DNA of 64,000 bases from Sphingomonas sinipercae (lineage in GTDB: Bacteria > Pseudomonadota > Alphaproteobacteria > Sphingomonadales > Sphingomonadaceae). Under the pieces are notes generated by a model that did not search any database, had not been told where the DNA came from, and was given only the letters and a program-made list of their open reading frames with translations. Each line of letters begins with the position of its first letter. The first letter of the stretch is position 1. Below, piece after piece: positions 35,152-47,420 of this stretch. The stretch spans positions 1,136,501-1,200,500 of the forward strand of contig NZ_CP049871.1 in NCBI RefSeq assembly GCF_011302055.1. Reading direction: 5' to 3'. A program made the translations under genes and the position numbers.

Positions 35152-37361
35152 ACAGTGATATTGCGCTTACTGACCGTGAGGGGTCCTGGCCGCTCGCGCG
35201 CTTCGACCCGCGCGCCGAGCAGCAGCCGCAGACCGAGGCGGCGGCGCTCGACCTGGCGACGCTCGTCGGCATCCTCAAGGAATGGCGCTGGCTGATCATC
35301 GCGATGCTCGCCCTCGGGGCGGCGGCGGCGATCGTTTACAGCCTGCTCAGCACGCCGATGTACCGGTCGAGCGTCACGATGGAGGTCAACCCACCGAACG
35401 TCCAGGTGTCGCCGGAGCAGGAGCGCGAGCAAAGCGCCGCGCCGCAGACGTTCGACCTGGTCGCGACCAACGTCGGCCTGCTGAAAAGCCGCAGCCTCGC
35501 CTTGCGCGTCGCCGAGGATCTCAACCTGGGCAATAATCAGGATTTTCTCGAGCAACAGGGCGATCCGGGCATCCGGCTCAGCCGTGCGGCGAGCAAGGTC
35601 CTCGGCGGTCTCACGGTGAACACCCCCGAGATGGGCACGCTCATCAAGTTCAATTACGTTTCGGCCGACCCGCAGCTAGGCGCTCAAGTCGCCAACGGTC
35701 TTGCCGACGCATTCATCAACCAGACGCTCCAGCGGCGCTACGAGGCGTCTGCTTATGCCCGCAACTTCCTCGAGCGGCAGATCGGCAAGACCCGGTCCGA
35801 CCTCGAGCGGTCGGAGCGCCAGCTGGTCGCTTATGCACAGGCGCAGGGCATCATCAACACCGGCACCGCGGATGAAGGTGGGCAAATCAGCGATACTGCA
35901 TCGCCCACCGGCGGGTCGCTGATCGCGCTGAACACCGCGCTGGCCGAAGCCACCGCGCGCCGCGTTGCCGCGGAAGGCGCTTACCGTGCCAGCCGCAGCT
36001 CCGGACCGACGCAAGACGTCAACAGCAGCACGCAGGAGCTTCGCAACCAGCGTGCCACGCTGCAGTCGGAATATCAGGAAAAGCGCGAGCTGATGAAGCC
36101 GGACCATCCGGAAATGCTCAGCCTGCAGTCCCGCATTGCCGAACTCAACCGGCAGATCGCCCGCGAAGGGTCGACGGTCGCCACTGGACGTTCCAACTCG
36201 CTGCTTGCCGACTATCGCGGCGCGCTTGCCGCCGAGCAGGCCCTCCAGAGCCGCGTTTCCCAGCTGAAATCGCAGGTCCTGAACCTTCGTGGCCGGAGCA
36301 TTCAATATACCATCCTCCAGCGCGAGGTGGACACCAACCGGGCACTCTACGACGCTCTGCTGCAGCGCTATAAGGAAATCGGGGTTGCCGGCGGTATCGG
36401 CATGGCGCCGGTCTCGATCGTCGACCGCGCCGAAGTTGCGCGGGCGCCCTACAAACCGAACCTAACGATGAACCTGCTGATCGGCGCGATCATCGGCCTC
36501 GTGGCGGGCATTGCCGGCGCAATCGCGCTCGAGTTCCTCAACGACACGATCAACACGCGTGATGACGTCCGCAAGAAGCTTGGGCTCGCCTGCCTTGGCG
36601 TCATTCCCAAGCGGTCGGGTCGCGAAACTTTCATCGACGATTTGCAGGAGCCAACTTCGCCCACGTCCGAAGCCTATTCGACCGTGGTCACCTCCCTACG
36701 CTTCAGCACGGAGCAGGGCGTGCCGAAGGTGCTGATGCTGACCAGCGCGCGGCCGTCGGAAGGCAAGTCGTCGTCGGCGCTTGCACTTGCACAAAACTTT
36801 GCCCGGCGCGGCAACCGGGTGCTGTTGCTCGACGCCGACCTTCGCAAGCCGGCGTTCAAGTCGGCGTCCGAAGAGCGTGGCGTGACAAAGCTGCTGACCG
36901 ACAACGAGCCGATTACGGACCACGTGTCCCAGACCATGTATGAGCGCTTGTGGCTGCTGCCGGCGGGCCCGATCCCGCCCAACCCGGCCGACCTTCTGTC
37001 GACCGGGCGGTTTGCCCAGATCCTGCGCGAGGCGTCGACCCACTTCGATATCGTGATCGTCGACGCGCCGCCGGTGCTTGGCCTGGCCGATTCGCCGCTG
37101 CTGGCCGGCGTGGTGAAGAACGTCCTCATTGTTGTCGAAAGCGGGAAGACCCGCACCGGTGCGGCCATGGAAGCCGTGCGGGTGATGCGCGCGGCGGGAG
37201 CCCATATCCTTGGCGCCACTTTGACCAAGGCGACCAACGTGACCAGTGGCTACGGCTATGGCTACGGTTATGGCTACGGCTATGGGTACGGCTACAAATA
37301 TGGCGGTGTGGACAGCAAGCGTAACCCGATTTCGCTGATCACCGATGGCTCGGACGAGTAG
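35148..37361 (+). CDS. Polysaccharide co-polymerase / tyrosine autokinase (Wzc/GumC-like)
   Basis: The product is about 737 residues from the GTG at 35148; a GTG at 35139 is an alternative. A Wzz-like periplasmic domain lies between two membrane helices (WLIIAMLALGAAAAIVYSLL and LIGAIIGLVAGIAGAIALEF), with a long coiled coil. A BY-kinase domain follows, with Walker A SARPSEGKSSSALA, Walker A' LLLDADLRKP and Walker B IVIVDAPPV. The C-terminus has nine tyrosines in a run of eight Gly-Tyr units plus KY, the autophosphorylation cluster. It controls polymerisation and export length of the polysaccharide. Confidence 0.93.
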   Translation: MNSDIALTDREGSWPLARFDPRAEQQPQTEAAALDLATLVGILKEWRWLIIAMLALGAAAAIVYSLLSTPMYRSSVTMEVNPPNVQVSPEQEREQSAAPQTFDLVATNVGLLKSRSLALRVAEDLNLGNNQDFLEQQGDPGIRLSRAASKVLGGLTVNTPEMGTLIKFNYVSADPQLGAQVANGLADAFINQTLQRRYEASAYARNFLERQIGKTRSDLERSERQLVAYAQAQGIINTGTADEGGQISDTASPTGGSLIALNTALAEATARRVAAEGAYRASRSSGPTQDVNSSTQELRNQRATLQSEYQEKRELMKPDHPEMLSLQSRIAELNRQIAREGSTVATGRSNSLLADYRGALAAEQALQSRVSQLKSQVLNLRGRSIQYTILQREVDTNRALYDALLQRYKEIGVAGGIGMAPVSIVDRAEVARAPYKPNLTMNLLIGAIIGLVAGIAGAIALEFLNDTINTRDDVRKKLGLACLGVIPKRSGRETFIDDLQEPTSPTSEAYSTVVTSLRFSTEQGVPKVLMLTSARPSEGKSSSALALAQNFARRGNRVLLLDADLRKPAFKSASEERGVTKLLTDNEPITDHVSQTMYERLWLLPAGPIPPNPADLLSTGRFAQILREASTHFDIVIVDAPPVLGLADSPLLAGVVKNVLIVVESGKTRTGAAMEAVRVMRAAGAHILGATLTKATNVTSGYGYGYGYGYGYGYGYKYGGVDSKRNPISLITDGSDE

Positions 37362-38568
37362 CACCCGCTCACGTTCACGCTTGCACGGGGGCAGGGCCAT
37401 CGCCGGCGCGGTGGTCGGCCTCCTGCTGGCCGCGCTGAGCGGAGCCAATGCCTACGTTCTGCTCAAGGCGGAGTCGGATCCGGCGCGCGCCCAAAAGATC
37501 TGGGCCGGTCACCCGGCGGTGCTTCGATCCGTGGCATTCCAGGATATCGGTCTTGCCGCTGCCGCTCGCCGCGAGCCGGGTAGCGACACTCTCGCCAAGG
37601 TCGAGCGGCTTGCAGCGAACGCACCGCTGGAGCCGGATGCTTTCCTAATCAACGGGGCGCTTGCCCAGCGTGCTGGGGACAGCAAGCGGGCCGAACAATT
37701 GTTCCTGGAAGCACGGCAGCGCGACCCGCGGTCGGCGGCCGCGCGCTACCTGCTTGCCGATTATTACCTGCGCAGTGGGGCGACCCTGAAAGGGTTGCAG
37801 GAACTGGCGATCCTTGGCCGCCTTGTGAATGGCGCCACCGCACAGCTCGTGCCGGGCCTGGCCGCCTACGCCCGCCAACCGGGCGCGGCGGTCGAGCTGA
37901 AGCGAATCCTGGCCGCCAATCCGGAACTGGAGGGGCCGGTCCTGGCGTCCCTGTCCGAAGACGCGAGCAATGCCGATCTGGTGCTCACCCTTGCCAGCAA
38001 GCCCGCGCCCGGTGCGCCGCCGCCCGCATGGCAGCGCGCGCTCCTGCAAAGCCTGGTCCAGAGCGGCCAGTTCGCCAAAGCCCATTCCACATGGTCGCGC
38101 CTGGCCGGGTTGCCGGCGGTGCCGACGGGGATCTTCAAGCCGGCCTTCGCGCCAAGCCCGGCTCCGCCGCCGTTCAACTGGAGCTTTGCGGAAGCCGGCG
38201 GCGGCGTTGCGGAACCGATTTCCGGGGGCGGGCTCCATGTCCTGTATTTCGGGCGCGAGGACGTCGCATTGGCGAGCCAGACCTTGACGCTTGCCAGCGA
38301 CCGCTACCTGTTTTCGACCCAGATCGGCGGCGACCTGGCCAACGTCCAGCAGCTTCGCTGGGTGCTGCGTTGCCTGCCGGGGCCCGGATCGGCATTCGAC
38401 CTGCCTTTGTCGAAGCGCGACGGTCGCATATTCCGCGCCGAATTCACTGTCCCGGCGAGCGGCTGCGGCGCGCAGCGGCTTGAGCTGCGCGGTGTTGGGG
38501 AAGAGATGGCCAAGTCCAGCGATGTCACCATCGGCGCTCTCCAACTGACAAGGATCGCAGGCCAGTGA
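37345..38568 (+). CDS. TPR-like membrane-anchored protein in the polysaccharide operon
   Basis: The product is 407 residues. One N-terminal membrane helix (AIAGAVVGLLLAALSGANAY) is followed by TPR-like helical repeats (INGALAQRAGDSKRAEQLFL, ARYLLADYYLRSGATLKGLQ). A C-terminal beta-rich domain follows, with two Cys (VLRCLPGPG and SGCGAQRL). It starts 17 bases inside the kinase gene and ends overlapping the polymerase/ligase gene, so it is translated as part of the same operon. It probably forms a periplasmic scaffold in the polymerisation complex. This family is not identified further. Confidence 0.65.
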   Translation: MARTSSTRSRSRLHGGRAIAGAVVGLLLAALSGANAYVLLKAESDPARAQKIWAGHPAVLRSVAFQDIGLAAAARREPGSDTLAKVERLAANAPLEPDAFLINGALAQRAGDSKRAEQLFLEARQRDPRSAAARYLLADYYLRSGATLKGLQELAILGRLVNGATAQLVPGLAAYARQPGAAVELKRILAANPELEGPVLASLSEDASNADLVLTLASKPAPGAPPPAWQRALLQSLVQSGQFAKAHSTWSRLAGLPAVPTGIFKPAFAPSPAPPPFNWSFAEAGGGVAEPISGGGLHVLYFGREDVALASQTLTLASDRYLFSTQIGGDLANVQQLRWVLRCLPGPGSAFDLPLSKRDGRIFRAEFTVPASGCGAQRLELRGVGEEMAKSSDVTIGALQLTRIAGQ

Positions 38569-39926
38569 CCTCGAAGCTCAAGCGGCTGGTCCTGCCGTTA
38601 TACCTGGCGCTCTGCATCGTCGTCGGCGGCAGTTCGCAGGCGATCCTGCCAAGCGCGATCCTGCAGGTGGCTGCCATTGCATTGATCGTCTGGGCCATCG
38701 CGGCGCGGGCGTCCGAACAGGCGACTGCGCCGTCCCGGCGATTGCTGCTGCTGCTCGGCCTGTTTGCCTTGCTCGCAATCGTTCAACTGCTGCCGTTGCC
38801 GCCAAGTCTTTGGTCGGCCCTGCCAGGTCGCGCGATCATTGCCCAAGGCTTTGAGGCGCTTGGCTATGCTTTGCCGTGGCAGCCGCTGTCGATGACGCCA
38901 TATGCGACCGTCGCATCGGCAATGGCCTTGCTTCCGCCCGCGGCCGTCCTCCTGATGGGCGTGCGTCACCGGCAACGCGAAGCGTGGCTCGCGGCCACGT
39001 TGGTGCTTTGCACGCTGGTCGGCGTGCTGCTGGGCGCGGTTCAGCTGGCGACCGGGGGACCAGCGTCGTCCGCGGCGTATTTCTACGAGGTCACCAACGA
39101 CGGCGCCGTCGGCTTCTTCGCCAACCGTAACCACATGGGCTCGTTGCTGCTCGTCGGGATTCCGTTCGGGGTCGCGCTGTTCGCGTCGGCATCGTCGCTG
39201 GCCCAGCGAGACAACAAATTGGCCGGCGTGACGGTGTTCGCAGTCGCGGCACTGCTCGTCGTGCTCGCCGGAATCGCGCTCAACCGCTCGCTTGCGGCAT
39301 TGAGCCTGGCGCTCCCCGTGATCCTGTTTTCCGGCCTGCTGCTGCCCCCGAGCATGCGGCTGCGCCGGTTTGCGCTGCCCGCCGGCGCGCTCGCCCTCGT
39401 TGCGACGATGATGGTCCTGGTCAGCAGTTCGATCGGCGATGAACTGACCGGATCCGATACCAGTTCGTTCACAAGCCGGGCCGAAATCTGGGACCGGACC
39501 TCCGCCCTGATCGGGAAAACGTTGCCGCTGGGGACCGGGCTTGGCTCCTTCGTCTCGGTCTATCCGCTGGCCGAAGACCCGGCCGAGGCGACCAGGACGT
39601 TCGTCAATCACGCCCACAACGACCTGCTCGAACTGACCTTGGAGCTGGGCGCCGCCGGCGTGATCCTGTTGCTCCTCTTTCTCGCCTGGTGGGGGCGTCA
39701 GGTCGTCAGGGTTTGGCGGACGACGTTGAGCACGGTCTACGCCCGCGCCGCGACCATCGCTTCGGGCGCGCTGCTGGCCCACAGCCTGGTCGATTATCCG
39801 CTCCGCACCCCCGCGCTCGCTGCTGTCTTCGCGATGTGCCTGGCGTTGATGACGCAGCCGTGGCTGAGCCGGCGAAGCTCGGAACGCGCCGCGGTCCGGC
39901 CGACCAAGCATGTGACGATTGGCTGA
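38565..39926 (+). CDS. O-antigen ligase/polymerase family protein (Wzy/WaaL-like)
   Basis: This 453-residue integral membrane protein has about 11-12 hydrophobic segments. It carries a Wzy_C-type periplasmic region, including NRNHMGSLLLVGIPFGVALF and, further on, TGLGSFVSVYPLAED and TRTFVNHAHNDLLELTLELG, where the conserved HAHNDLLE motif is visible. It would polymerise repeat units or ligate the polymer to a lipid. The GTG start overlaps the previous stop by four bases. Confidence 0.88.
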   Translation: MTSKLKRLVLPLYLALCIVVGGSSQAILPSAILQVAAIALIVWAIAARASEQATAPSRRLLLLLGLFALLAIVQLLPLPPSLWSALPGRAIIAQGFEALGYALPWQPLSMTPYATVASAMALLPPAAVLLMGVRHRQREAWLAATLVLCTLVGVLLGAVQLATGGPASSAAYFYEVTNDGAVGFFANRNHMGSLLLVGIPFGVALFASASSLAQRDNKLAGVTVFAVAALLVVLAGIALNRSLAALSLALPVILFSGLLLPPSMRLRRFALPAGALALVATMMVLVSSSIGDELTGSDTSSFTSRAEIWDRTSALIGKTLPLGTGLGSFVSVYPLAEDPAEATRTFVNHAHNDLLELTLELGAAGVILLLLFLAWWGRQVVRVWRTTLSTVYARAATIASGALLAHSLVDYPLRTPALAAVFAMCLALMTQPWLSRRSSERAAVRPTKHVTIG

Positions 39927-39959
39927 CCCGGTGACGATTTCACGCGGGAAGGTTGAAGG

Positions 39960-40342
39960 TTGAAAGCGCTTTCCGAATTTCTCTGGTCGCTTCACGATGC
40001 GAAGATGTTCATAGAACATTCTTCGTCCGTGAGCCCGGATGCGCTGCACATGCTGACGGGGTGCGTGTTGCTAGTGCTGTTGGCGCTGACTCTTCGCCGG
40101 CCGCTTTCGAGTTTGCGCCCGTGGGCGGGGACTTTTGCCCTTCTGTTGCTCAACGAGGCCCTCGATCTATGGGTCGAGCAATGGCCAAGCATGGCAATGC
40201 AGCTAGGTGAAAGCGCCAAGGACTTGTGGATCACCATGGCGGTCCCCACCGCGATCATGTTGACGGCACGCTTTGCCCCCGCTCTTTACGTCGGCCATGG
40301 CAATCCCGATGGGCGGCCCGATCAAGCAGCGATAGGCAGTTA

Positions 40343-40343
<1 letters not shown>
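39960..40343 (+). CDS. Small membrane protein of unknown function
   Basis: The product is 127 residues (TTG start at 39960) with three hydrophobic segments (LHMLTGCVLLVLLALTLRRP, AGTFALLLLNEALDLWVEQW, and DLWITMAVPTAIMLTARFAP). It carries no recognised catalytic motif. Its stop overlaps the next GTG (TAGTG), which ties its expression to the EpsG-like polymerase. It may be a structural component of the polymerase complex. Confidence 0.6.
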
Positions 40344-42957
<2,614 letters not shown>

Positions 42958-42961
<4 letters not shown>

Positions 42962-44055
42962 TCCCGTTCATCGACCTCAAGAGCCAATATTCCGCGCTCA
43001 AGTCGCAGATCGACGGCAACATCGCCCGGGTCCTCGACCACGGCACGTTCATCATGGGGCCCGAAGTCGCGGAGATGGAGCAGGCGCTCGCCAGCTTCGT
43101 CGATGTGCCGCACTGCATCTCCGTCGGCAGCGGTACCGACGCCTTGCTGGTTAGCCTGATGGCCCTGGGGATCGGGCCCGGCGACGAAGTCATCGTGCCG
43201 GCGTTCACCTTTGCCGCGACCGCGGAAGTTGTGCTGCTGGCTGGTGCGACGCCCGTGTTCGTCGACGTCGAGCCCGACACGTGCAACGTTGACGTAGCTG
43301 CAATCGCGGCATCGATTACCCCGCAAACCAAGGCGGTGATGCCGGTCAGCCTATACGGCCAGCCCGCCGACATGGCCGAAATCAATGCGCTTGCACTGAC
43401 GCACGGCTTCGCCGTCATCGAAGACGCCGCCCAAAGCTTCGGCGCGAGCTACGGCAATCGTCGAAGCTGCGCCTTGTCGCCGATCGGCTGCACAAGCTTT
43501 TTTCCGTCTAAGCCGCTCGGCTGCTACGGCGACGGCGGCGCCATCTTCGTCGACGACGATGCGATTGCGCAAGCGTGCCGCGAAATCCGCGTCCACGGTC
43601 AATCGAAGCGCTACCACCACACGCGCCTTGGCCTCGGCGGGCGCATGGACACGCTGCAATGCGCGGTTATCCTGGCCAAGCTCGAACGGTTCGAATGGGA
43701 GATCGAACGGCGCCTGGAAGTCGGCAGCCGCTACGACCGACTAATCGATTCAGTGGGGATCGAGCGCGCCCGGCTGCGTGACGGCCGGACCACCGTCTTT
43801 GCGCAATATACCGTGATGGTCGACGACAGGCCGCGGGTGCAGGACGCCTTGCACGGCAAAGGCATTCCGACCGCTGTCCATTATCCCATCCCGCTCCACC
43901 AGCAGCCGGCCTATCGCGAGCTTTCGGTGTTTGGCGACTTGCCGGTCGCGGAGGCGCTGTCGCAGCGGGTGATGAGCCTGCCGATGCACGCCGATTTGGA
44001 CGAGGGCACGCAGGACCGCATCGTCGAAGCGCTGGTGGAGGCGGTTTCCGCCTGA
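42958..44055 (+). CDS. wbpE: UDP-3-keto-sugar aminotransferase (WbpE-like, DegT family)
   Basis: This 365-residue PLP enzyme has the PLP-binding Lys185 in [16 protein letters not shown], the same position as in Pseudomonas WbpE. It would aminate the 3-keto sugar made by WbpB, using glutamate and releasing 2-oxoglutarate. It overlaps wbpD by four bases. Its stop overlaps the next ATG (TGATG), linking it to the hydroxyglutarate oxidase. Confidence 0.92.
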
Positions 44056-45275
44056 TGAAGGCCGACTTCGTCGTCATCGGCGCAGGGGTGGTGGGGATAA
44101 CCATCGCCCGCGAGCTCAAGCGCCGGGAGCCGGGCGCCAAGATCGTCGTTCTCGAGAAGGAGGATCGGCCGGGGCGGCATTCCAGCGGGCGCAACAGCGG
44201 CGTCCTGCATAGCGGCATCTATTATCCGCCCGACTCGCTCAAGGCGCGGCTGTGCGGGCAGGGCGCGCGGGAAATGGCGCAATTCTGCGTCGAGCGGGGC
44301 CTGCCGCTCAACCGGATCGGGAAGGTGCTGGTCCCGACCAGGGCGGAGGACGGGCCGCAACTTGACCTGCTATTCTCGCGCGGCGCGGCAAACGGGGTCG
44401 AAGTTCAGCGCGTGGATGGAAAGGCGTTGCGCGAGATCGAGCCGGAGGCGCGGTCGGCGACGGGCGAGGCGCTCTTCGTCCCGACGACCTCGGTCGTCAG
44501 CTCCGCAGACGTGATGGCCGCGCTTGTCGATGACGCCTTGAGTAAAGGCATCGAAGTGCTTTGCGGCGGCGGCCTTGCCGGCGTCCGCCCGGGCTCGCGC
44601 GCATTGACCTGGGCAGGGCAGGGCATCGAATATGGTCATGCGGTCAACACCGCTGGCCTCCATGCCGACACCGTGGCCCACCTGTTCGGCGTCGGCCGCC
44701 GATACACCTTGCTGCCTTTCAAGGGACTGTATTGGAAACTTGATCCGCGAGCGGGGATCGCGGTGCGGCACCTGGTCTATCCGGTCCCGGATTTGCGCGT
44801 GCCGTTCCTGGGCATCCACACGACGACGGCGATTGACGGCACGGTCTACGTCGGGCCGACCGCGATCCCGGCCTTCGGGCGTGAGAATTATCGTGGGCTG
44901 GCGGGGGTCACGCCCGGGGAATTCCTTCGCATCGGCCGGCTACTGGCCGGCCAATTCGCCAGCGGCCGCGACGGTTTCCGGCGGCTTGCCTGGCAAGAAG
45001 GGCGCCGGTTCTCCCGCAATCACTTCGCAAGGGCGGCCCAGGCGCTATTACCGAGGCTGAGGGCCGAACATTTGCTGGGGTGCGACAAGGTCGGCCTTCG
45101 CGCCCAAATGTTCGACCGGGCGACCGGGTCGCTGGTCAACGATTTTCTGGTGGAGACTGGACCGGATTCGACGCACGTGCTTAACGCCATCTCGCCGGCG
45201 TTCACCAGCTCCCTTCCTTTGGCCCGGCACCTTTGTGCCAAGATACTGGCGAGCAAGGACAATCATGCAACTTGA
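44055..45275 (+). CDS. lhgO: L-2-hydroxyglutarate oxidase (LhgO-like)
   Basis: This 406-residue FAD enzyme of the DAO/LhgO family begins [20 protein letters not shown], with the family signature RHSSGRNSGVLHSGIYYPPD and, later, PFKGLYWKLDP and VGPTAIPAFGRENY. LhgO oxidises L-2-hydroxyglutarate to 2-oxoglutarate and passes electrons toward the quinone pool. It overlaps wbpE by one base and is overlapped by the next epimerase gene. In this place it would recycle the 2-hydroxyglutarate that WbpB makes, an inference. The stereochemistry of the WbpB product relative to this enzyme needs checking. Confidence 0.9.
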   Translation: MKADFVVIGAGVVGITIARELKRREPGAKIVVLEKEDRPGRHSSGRNSGVLHSGIYYPPDSLKARLCGQGAREMAQFCVERGLPLNRIGKVLVPTRAEDGPQLDLLFSRGAANGVEVQRVDGKALREIEPEARSATGEALFVPTTSVVSSADVMAALVDDALSKGIEVLCGGGLAGVRPGSRALTWAGQGIEYGHAVNTAGLHADTVAHLFGVGRRYTLLPFKGLYWKLDPRAGIAVRHLVYPVPDLRVPFLGIHTTTAIDGTVYVGPTAIPAFGRENYRGLAGVTPGEFLRIGRLLAGQFASGRDGFRRLAWQEGRRFSRNHFARAAQALLPRLRAEHLLGCDKVGLRAQMFDRATGSLVNDFLVETGPDSTHVLNAISPAFTSSLPLARHLCAKILASKDNHAT

Positions 45276-46260
45276 AGGCAGCAGGCTCGTCCTGATCGGA
45301 GGCGCAGGCCTGATCGGTTCAAACACGGTCGATCGGTTGCTCCGCGAAGACGTGCGCGAAGTGGTCATCTACGACAACTTCGTGCGTGGGCGGGCCGAGA
45401 ATTTGGCCGATGCGCTCAAGGATCCCAGGGTCCGTATCTTCGATATCGGCGGCGATATTCTCCAGACCGATATCCTCGAGGCCGCGCTCGATGGCGCCGA
45501 TGGAGTGTTTCATTTCGCCGCCCTGTGGCTGCTCCAGTGCCACGAATTCCCACGCAGCGCTTTCGACGTTAACGTCCGCGGGACCTTCAACGTGATGGAA
45601 GCATGCGTGAAGAAGGGCGTGAAGCGGCTCGTTTATTCGTCTTCCGCATCGGTTTACGGCGACGCCGTGACCGAGCCGATGGACGAAGATCACCCGTTCA
45701 ATAACCAGAATTTCTACGGCGCGACCAAGATTGCCGGCGAGGCGATGCTGCGTGCGTTCCACCACCGCTACGGGCTCGATTACGTCGGCCTTCGCTACAT
45801 GAACGTCTACGGGCCGAGGCAGGACTACAAGGGCGCCTACATCGCCGTAATCATGAAGATGCTTGACGCCATCGATAATGGCGAGAGCCCCACCATCCTT
45901 GGCGACGGCTCCGAAGCGTTCGACTTCGTCGCAGTCGAGGATTGCGCGCTCGCCAATGTCCGGGCGATGCAGGCCGATGTCGCCGATCGCTTTTACAACG
46001 TCGGCACCGGCACCCGCACCTCACTCAAGGAACTGGCCGAAATGCTGCTCGACCTGACCGGCACCAGCAAGCCGATCAAATATGCGCCGCGAAGCCAGGC
46101 GACGCTGGTCCGCAACCGCATCGGCGACCCGGCCAGGGCCTCGAAGGAAATTGGCTTCACCGCCGAAATCGGGCTTCGCGAAGGCCTTGAAAAACTGATT
46201 GCTTGGCGTGCGGGCCACAAGGCGGAAGTCGAGGCGCGCCGCGCCGGGGCCGCGTCGTGA
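45265..46260 (+). CDS. NAD-dependent sugar epimerase/dehydratase
   Basis: This 331-residue extended short-chain dehydrogenase is read from the ATG at 45265, inside the oxidase gene. The Rossmann motif is IGGAGLIGSN (residues 11-20). The active-site Ser/Tyr/Lys set is SSSAS (125-129), Tyr151 and Lys155 in FYGATKIAGEA. It is close to UDP-glucose/UDP-GlcNAc 4-epimerases and related nucleotide-sugar dehydratases. Its stop overlaps the next aminotransferase start (GTGA). It may supply the second modified sugar of the repeat. Confidence 0.88.
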   Translation: MQLEGSRLVLIGGAGLIGSNTVDRLLREDVREVVIYDNFVRGRAENLADALKDPRVRIFDIGGDILQTDILEAALDGADGVFHFAALWLLQCHEFPRSAFDVNVRGTFNVMEACVKKGVKRLVYSSSASVYGDAVTEPMDEDHPFNNQNFYGATKIAGEAMLRAFHHRYGLDYVGLRYMNVYGPRQDYKGAYIAVIMKMLDAIDNGESPTILGDGSEAFDFVAVEDCALANVRAMQADVADRFYNVGTGTRTSLKELAEMLLDLTGTSKPIKYAPRSQATLVRNRIGDPARASKEIGFTAEIGLREGLEKLIAWRAGHKAEVEARRAGAAS

Positions 46261-47399
46261 GCGCGCGCCCGATGATCCACATCTCCTTGCCGGCGACCGG
46301 CGAAGAGGAATGGCAGGCCACCCGCGAGCCATTGATGAGTGGTTGGGTGACCCAGGGACCGAAAGTCGCGGCGTTCGAGAAGGCGTTTGCCGAGCGCCAC
46401 CAGGTGCCGCACGCGCTTGCGACTACCAGCTGCACCACCGGCCTTCACTTGATCCTGGCCGGCATGGGCATCGGGCCGGGCGATGAGGTCATCGTTCCCG
46501 CCTTCACCTGGGTCGCGACCGCCAATGTCGTTCTCTATTGCGGCGCGACGCCGGTCCTGGCCGATGTCGATCGCGATACCTACAACATCGACCCGGCCGA
46601 CCTGGCCCGCAAGGTGACCGAGCGCACGCGCGCCGTCATTGTCGTCCACCTCTTCGGCCTGTGCGCCGACATGGACGCGATCCGTGCGGTCCTGCCCGCA
46701 GGGGTGAAGATCATTGAGGACGCCGCCTGTGCGGCCGGGGCGGCCTACAAGGGGGCGCCCGCCGGGACGCTTGGCGATGCCGCCGCTTTCTCGTTCCACC
46801 CGCGCAAGTCGGTGACGACGGGCGAGGGCGGAATGGTGACGACGACAGACGCGGATCTGGCTGCACGCATGGACATGCTTCGCAACCACGGTGCGTCCGT
46901 TTCAGAAGAACAACGCCACAAGGGGCCGCGTCCCTATTTGCTGCCGGAATTCAACTTGCTCGGCTTCAACTACCGGATGACCGACCTGCAGGGTGCGGTC
47001 GGCCTGGTGCAGCTTGGCAAGCTCGACCGCTTCATTGCCGAACGCCAGAAACTTGCCGAACGCTATCGCGACGGCCTGCAGCGCCTGGGATGGCTGCGCA
47101 TGCCCGAATTCGGCAATGGCGAGCACGCCTGGCAGGCCTTCGTCACTTATGTCGATCCGGATAGCGCGCCGATGCCGCGCAACGACATCATGGAGAAGCT
47201 TCAGCAAGCCGGGATCGCGACCCGCCCCGGCACCCATGCCGTGCACATGCTCGGGCTTTACCGGGACCGCCTGGGCTGCAGCGACGACGACTTTCCAGGT
47301 GCGCGGGACTGCGACAGCAACACGATGGCGATCCCGCTGCACAATCGCATGACCGTCGAGGACGTCGATTATGTCATCGACACGATCCGCAGCCTTTAG
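46257..47399 (+). CDS. DegT/DnrJ/EryC1/StrS aminotransferase
   Basis: This 380-residue PLP enzyme has Lys184 in SFHPRKSVTTGEGGM. The GTG at 46257 overlaps the epimerase stop; an ATG at 46272 is an alternative. It is distinct from the WbpE-like enzyme (its active-site segment has the Arg-Lys-Ser form of PseC/ArnB/PglE types). With the preceding epimerase/dehydratase it would make a 4-amino sugar, which is an inference. It lies 21 bases before asnB. Confidence 0.9.
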   Translation: MSARPMIHISLPATGEEEWQATREPLMSGWVTQGPKVAAFEKAFAERHQVPHALATTSCTTGLHLILAGMGIGPGDEVIVPAFTWVATANVVLYCGATPVLADVDRDTYNIDPADLARKVTERTRAVIVVHLFGLCADMDAIRAVLPAGVKIIEDAACAAGAAYKGAPAGTLGDAAAFSFHPRKSVTTGEGGMVTTTDADLAARMDMLRNHGASVSEEQRHKGPRPYLLPEFNLLGFNYRMTDLQGAVGLVQLGKLDRFIAERQKLAERYRDGLQRLGWLRMPEFGNGEHAWQAFVTYVDPDSAPMPRNDIMEKLQQAGIATRPGTHAVHMLGLYRDRLGCSDDDFPGARDCDSNTMAIPLHNRMTVEDVDYVIDTIRSL

Positions 47400-47420
47400 C
47401 GTACTTTCGCGGCCAGTCGC

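Noticed and set aside
37249..37305. Tandem DNA repeat considered as a CRISPR-like or satellite array
   Set aside because: It encodes the Gly-Tyr tail of the kinase in frame, and units are only 6-12 bases with no spacers.
38598..40049. Minus-strand frame antisense to the O-antigen ligase gene
   Set aside because: It is Arg/Gln-rich low-complexity sequence typical of a shadow frame.
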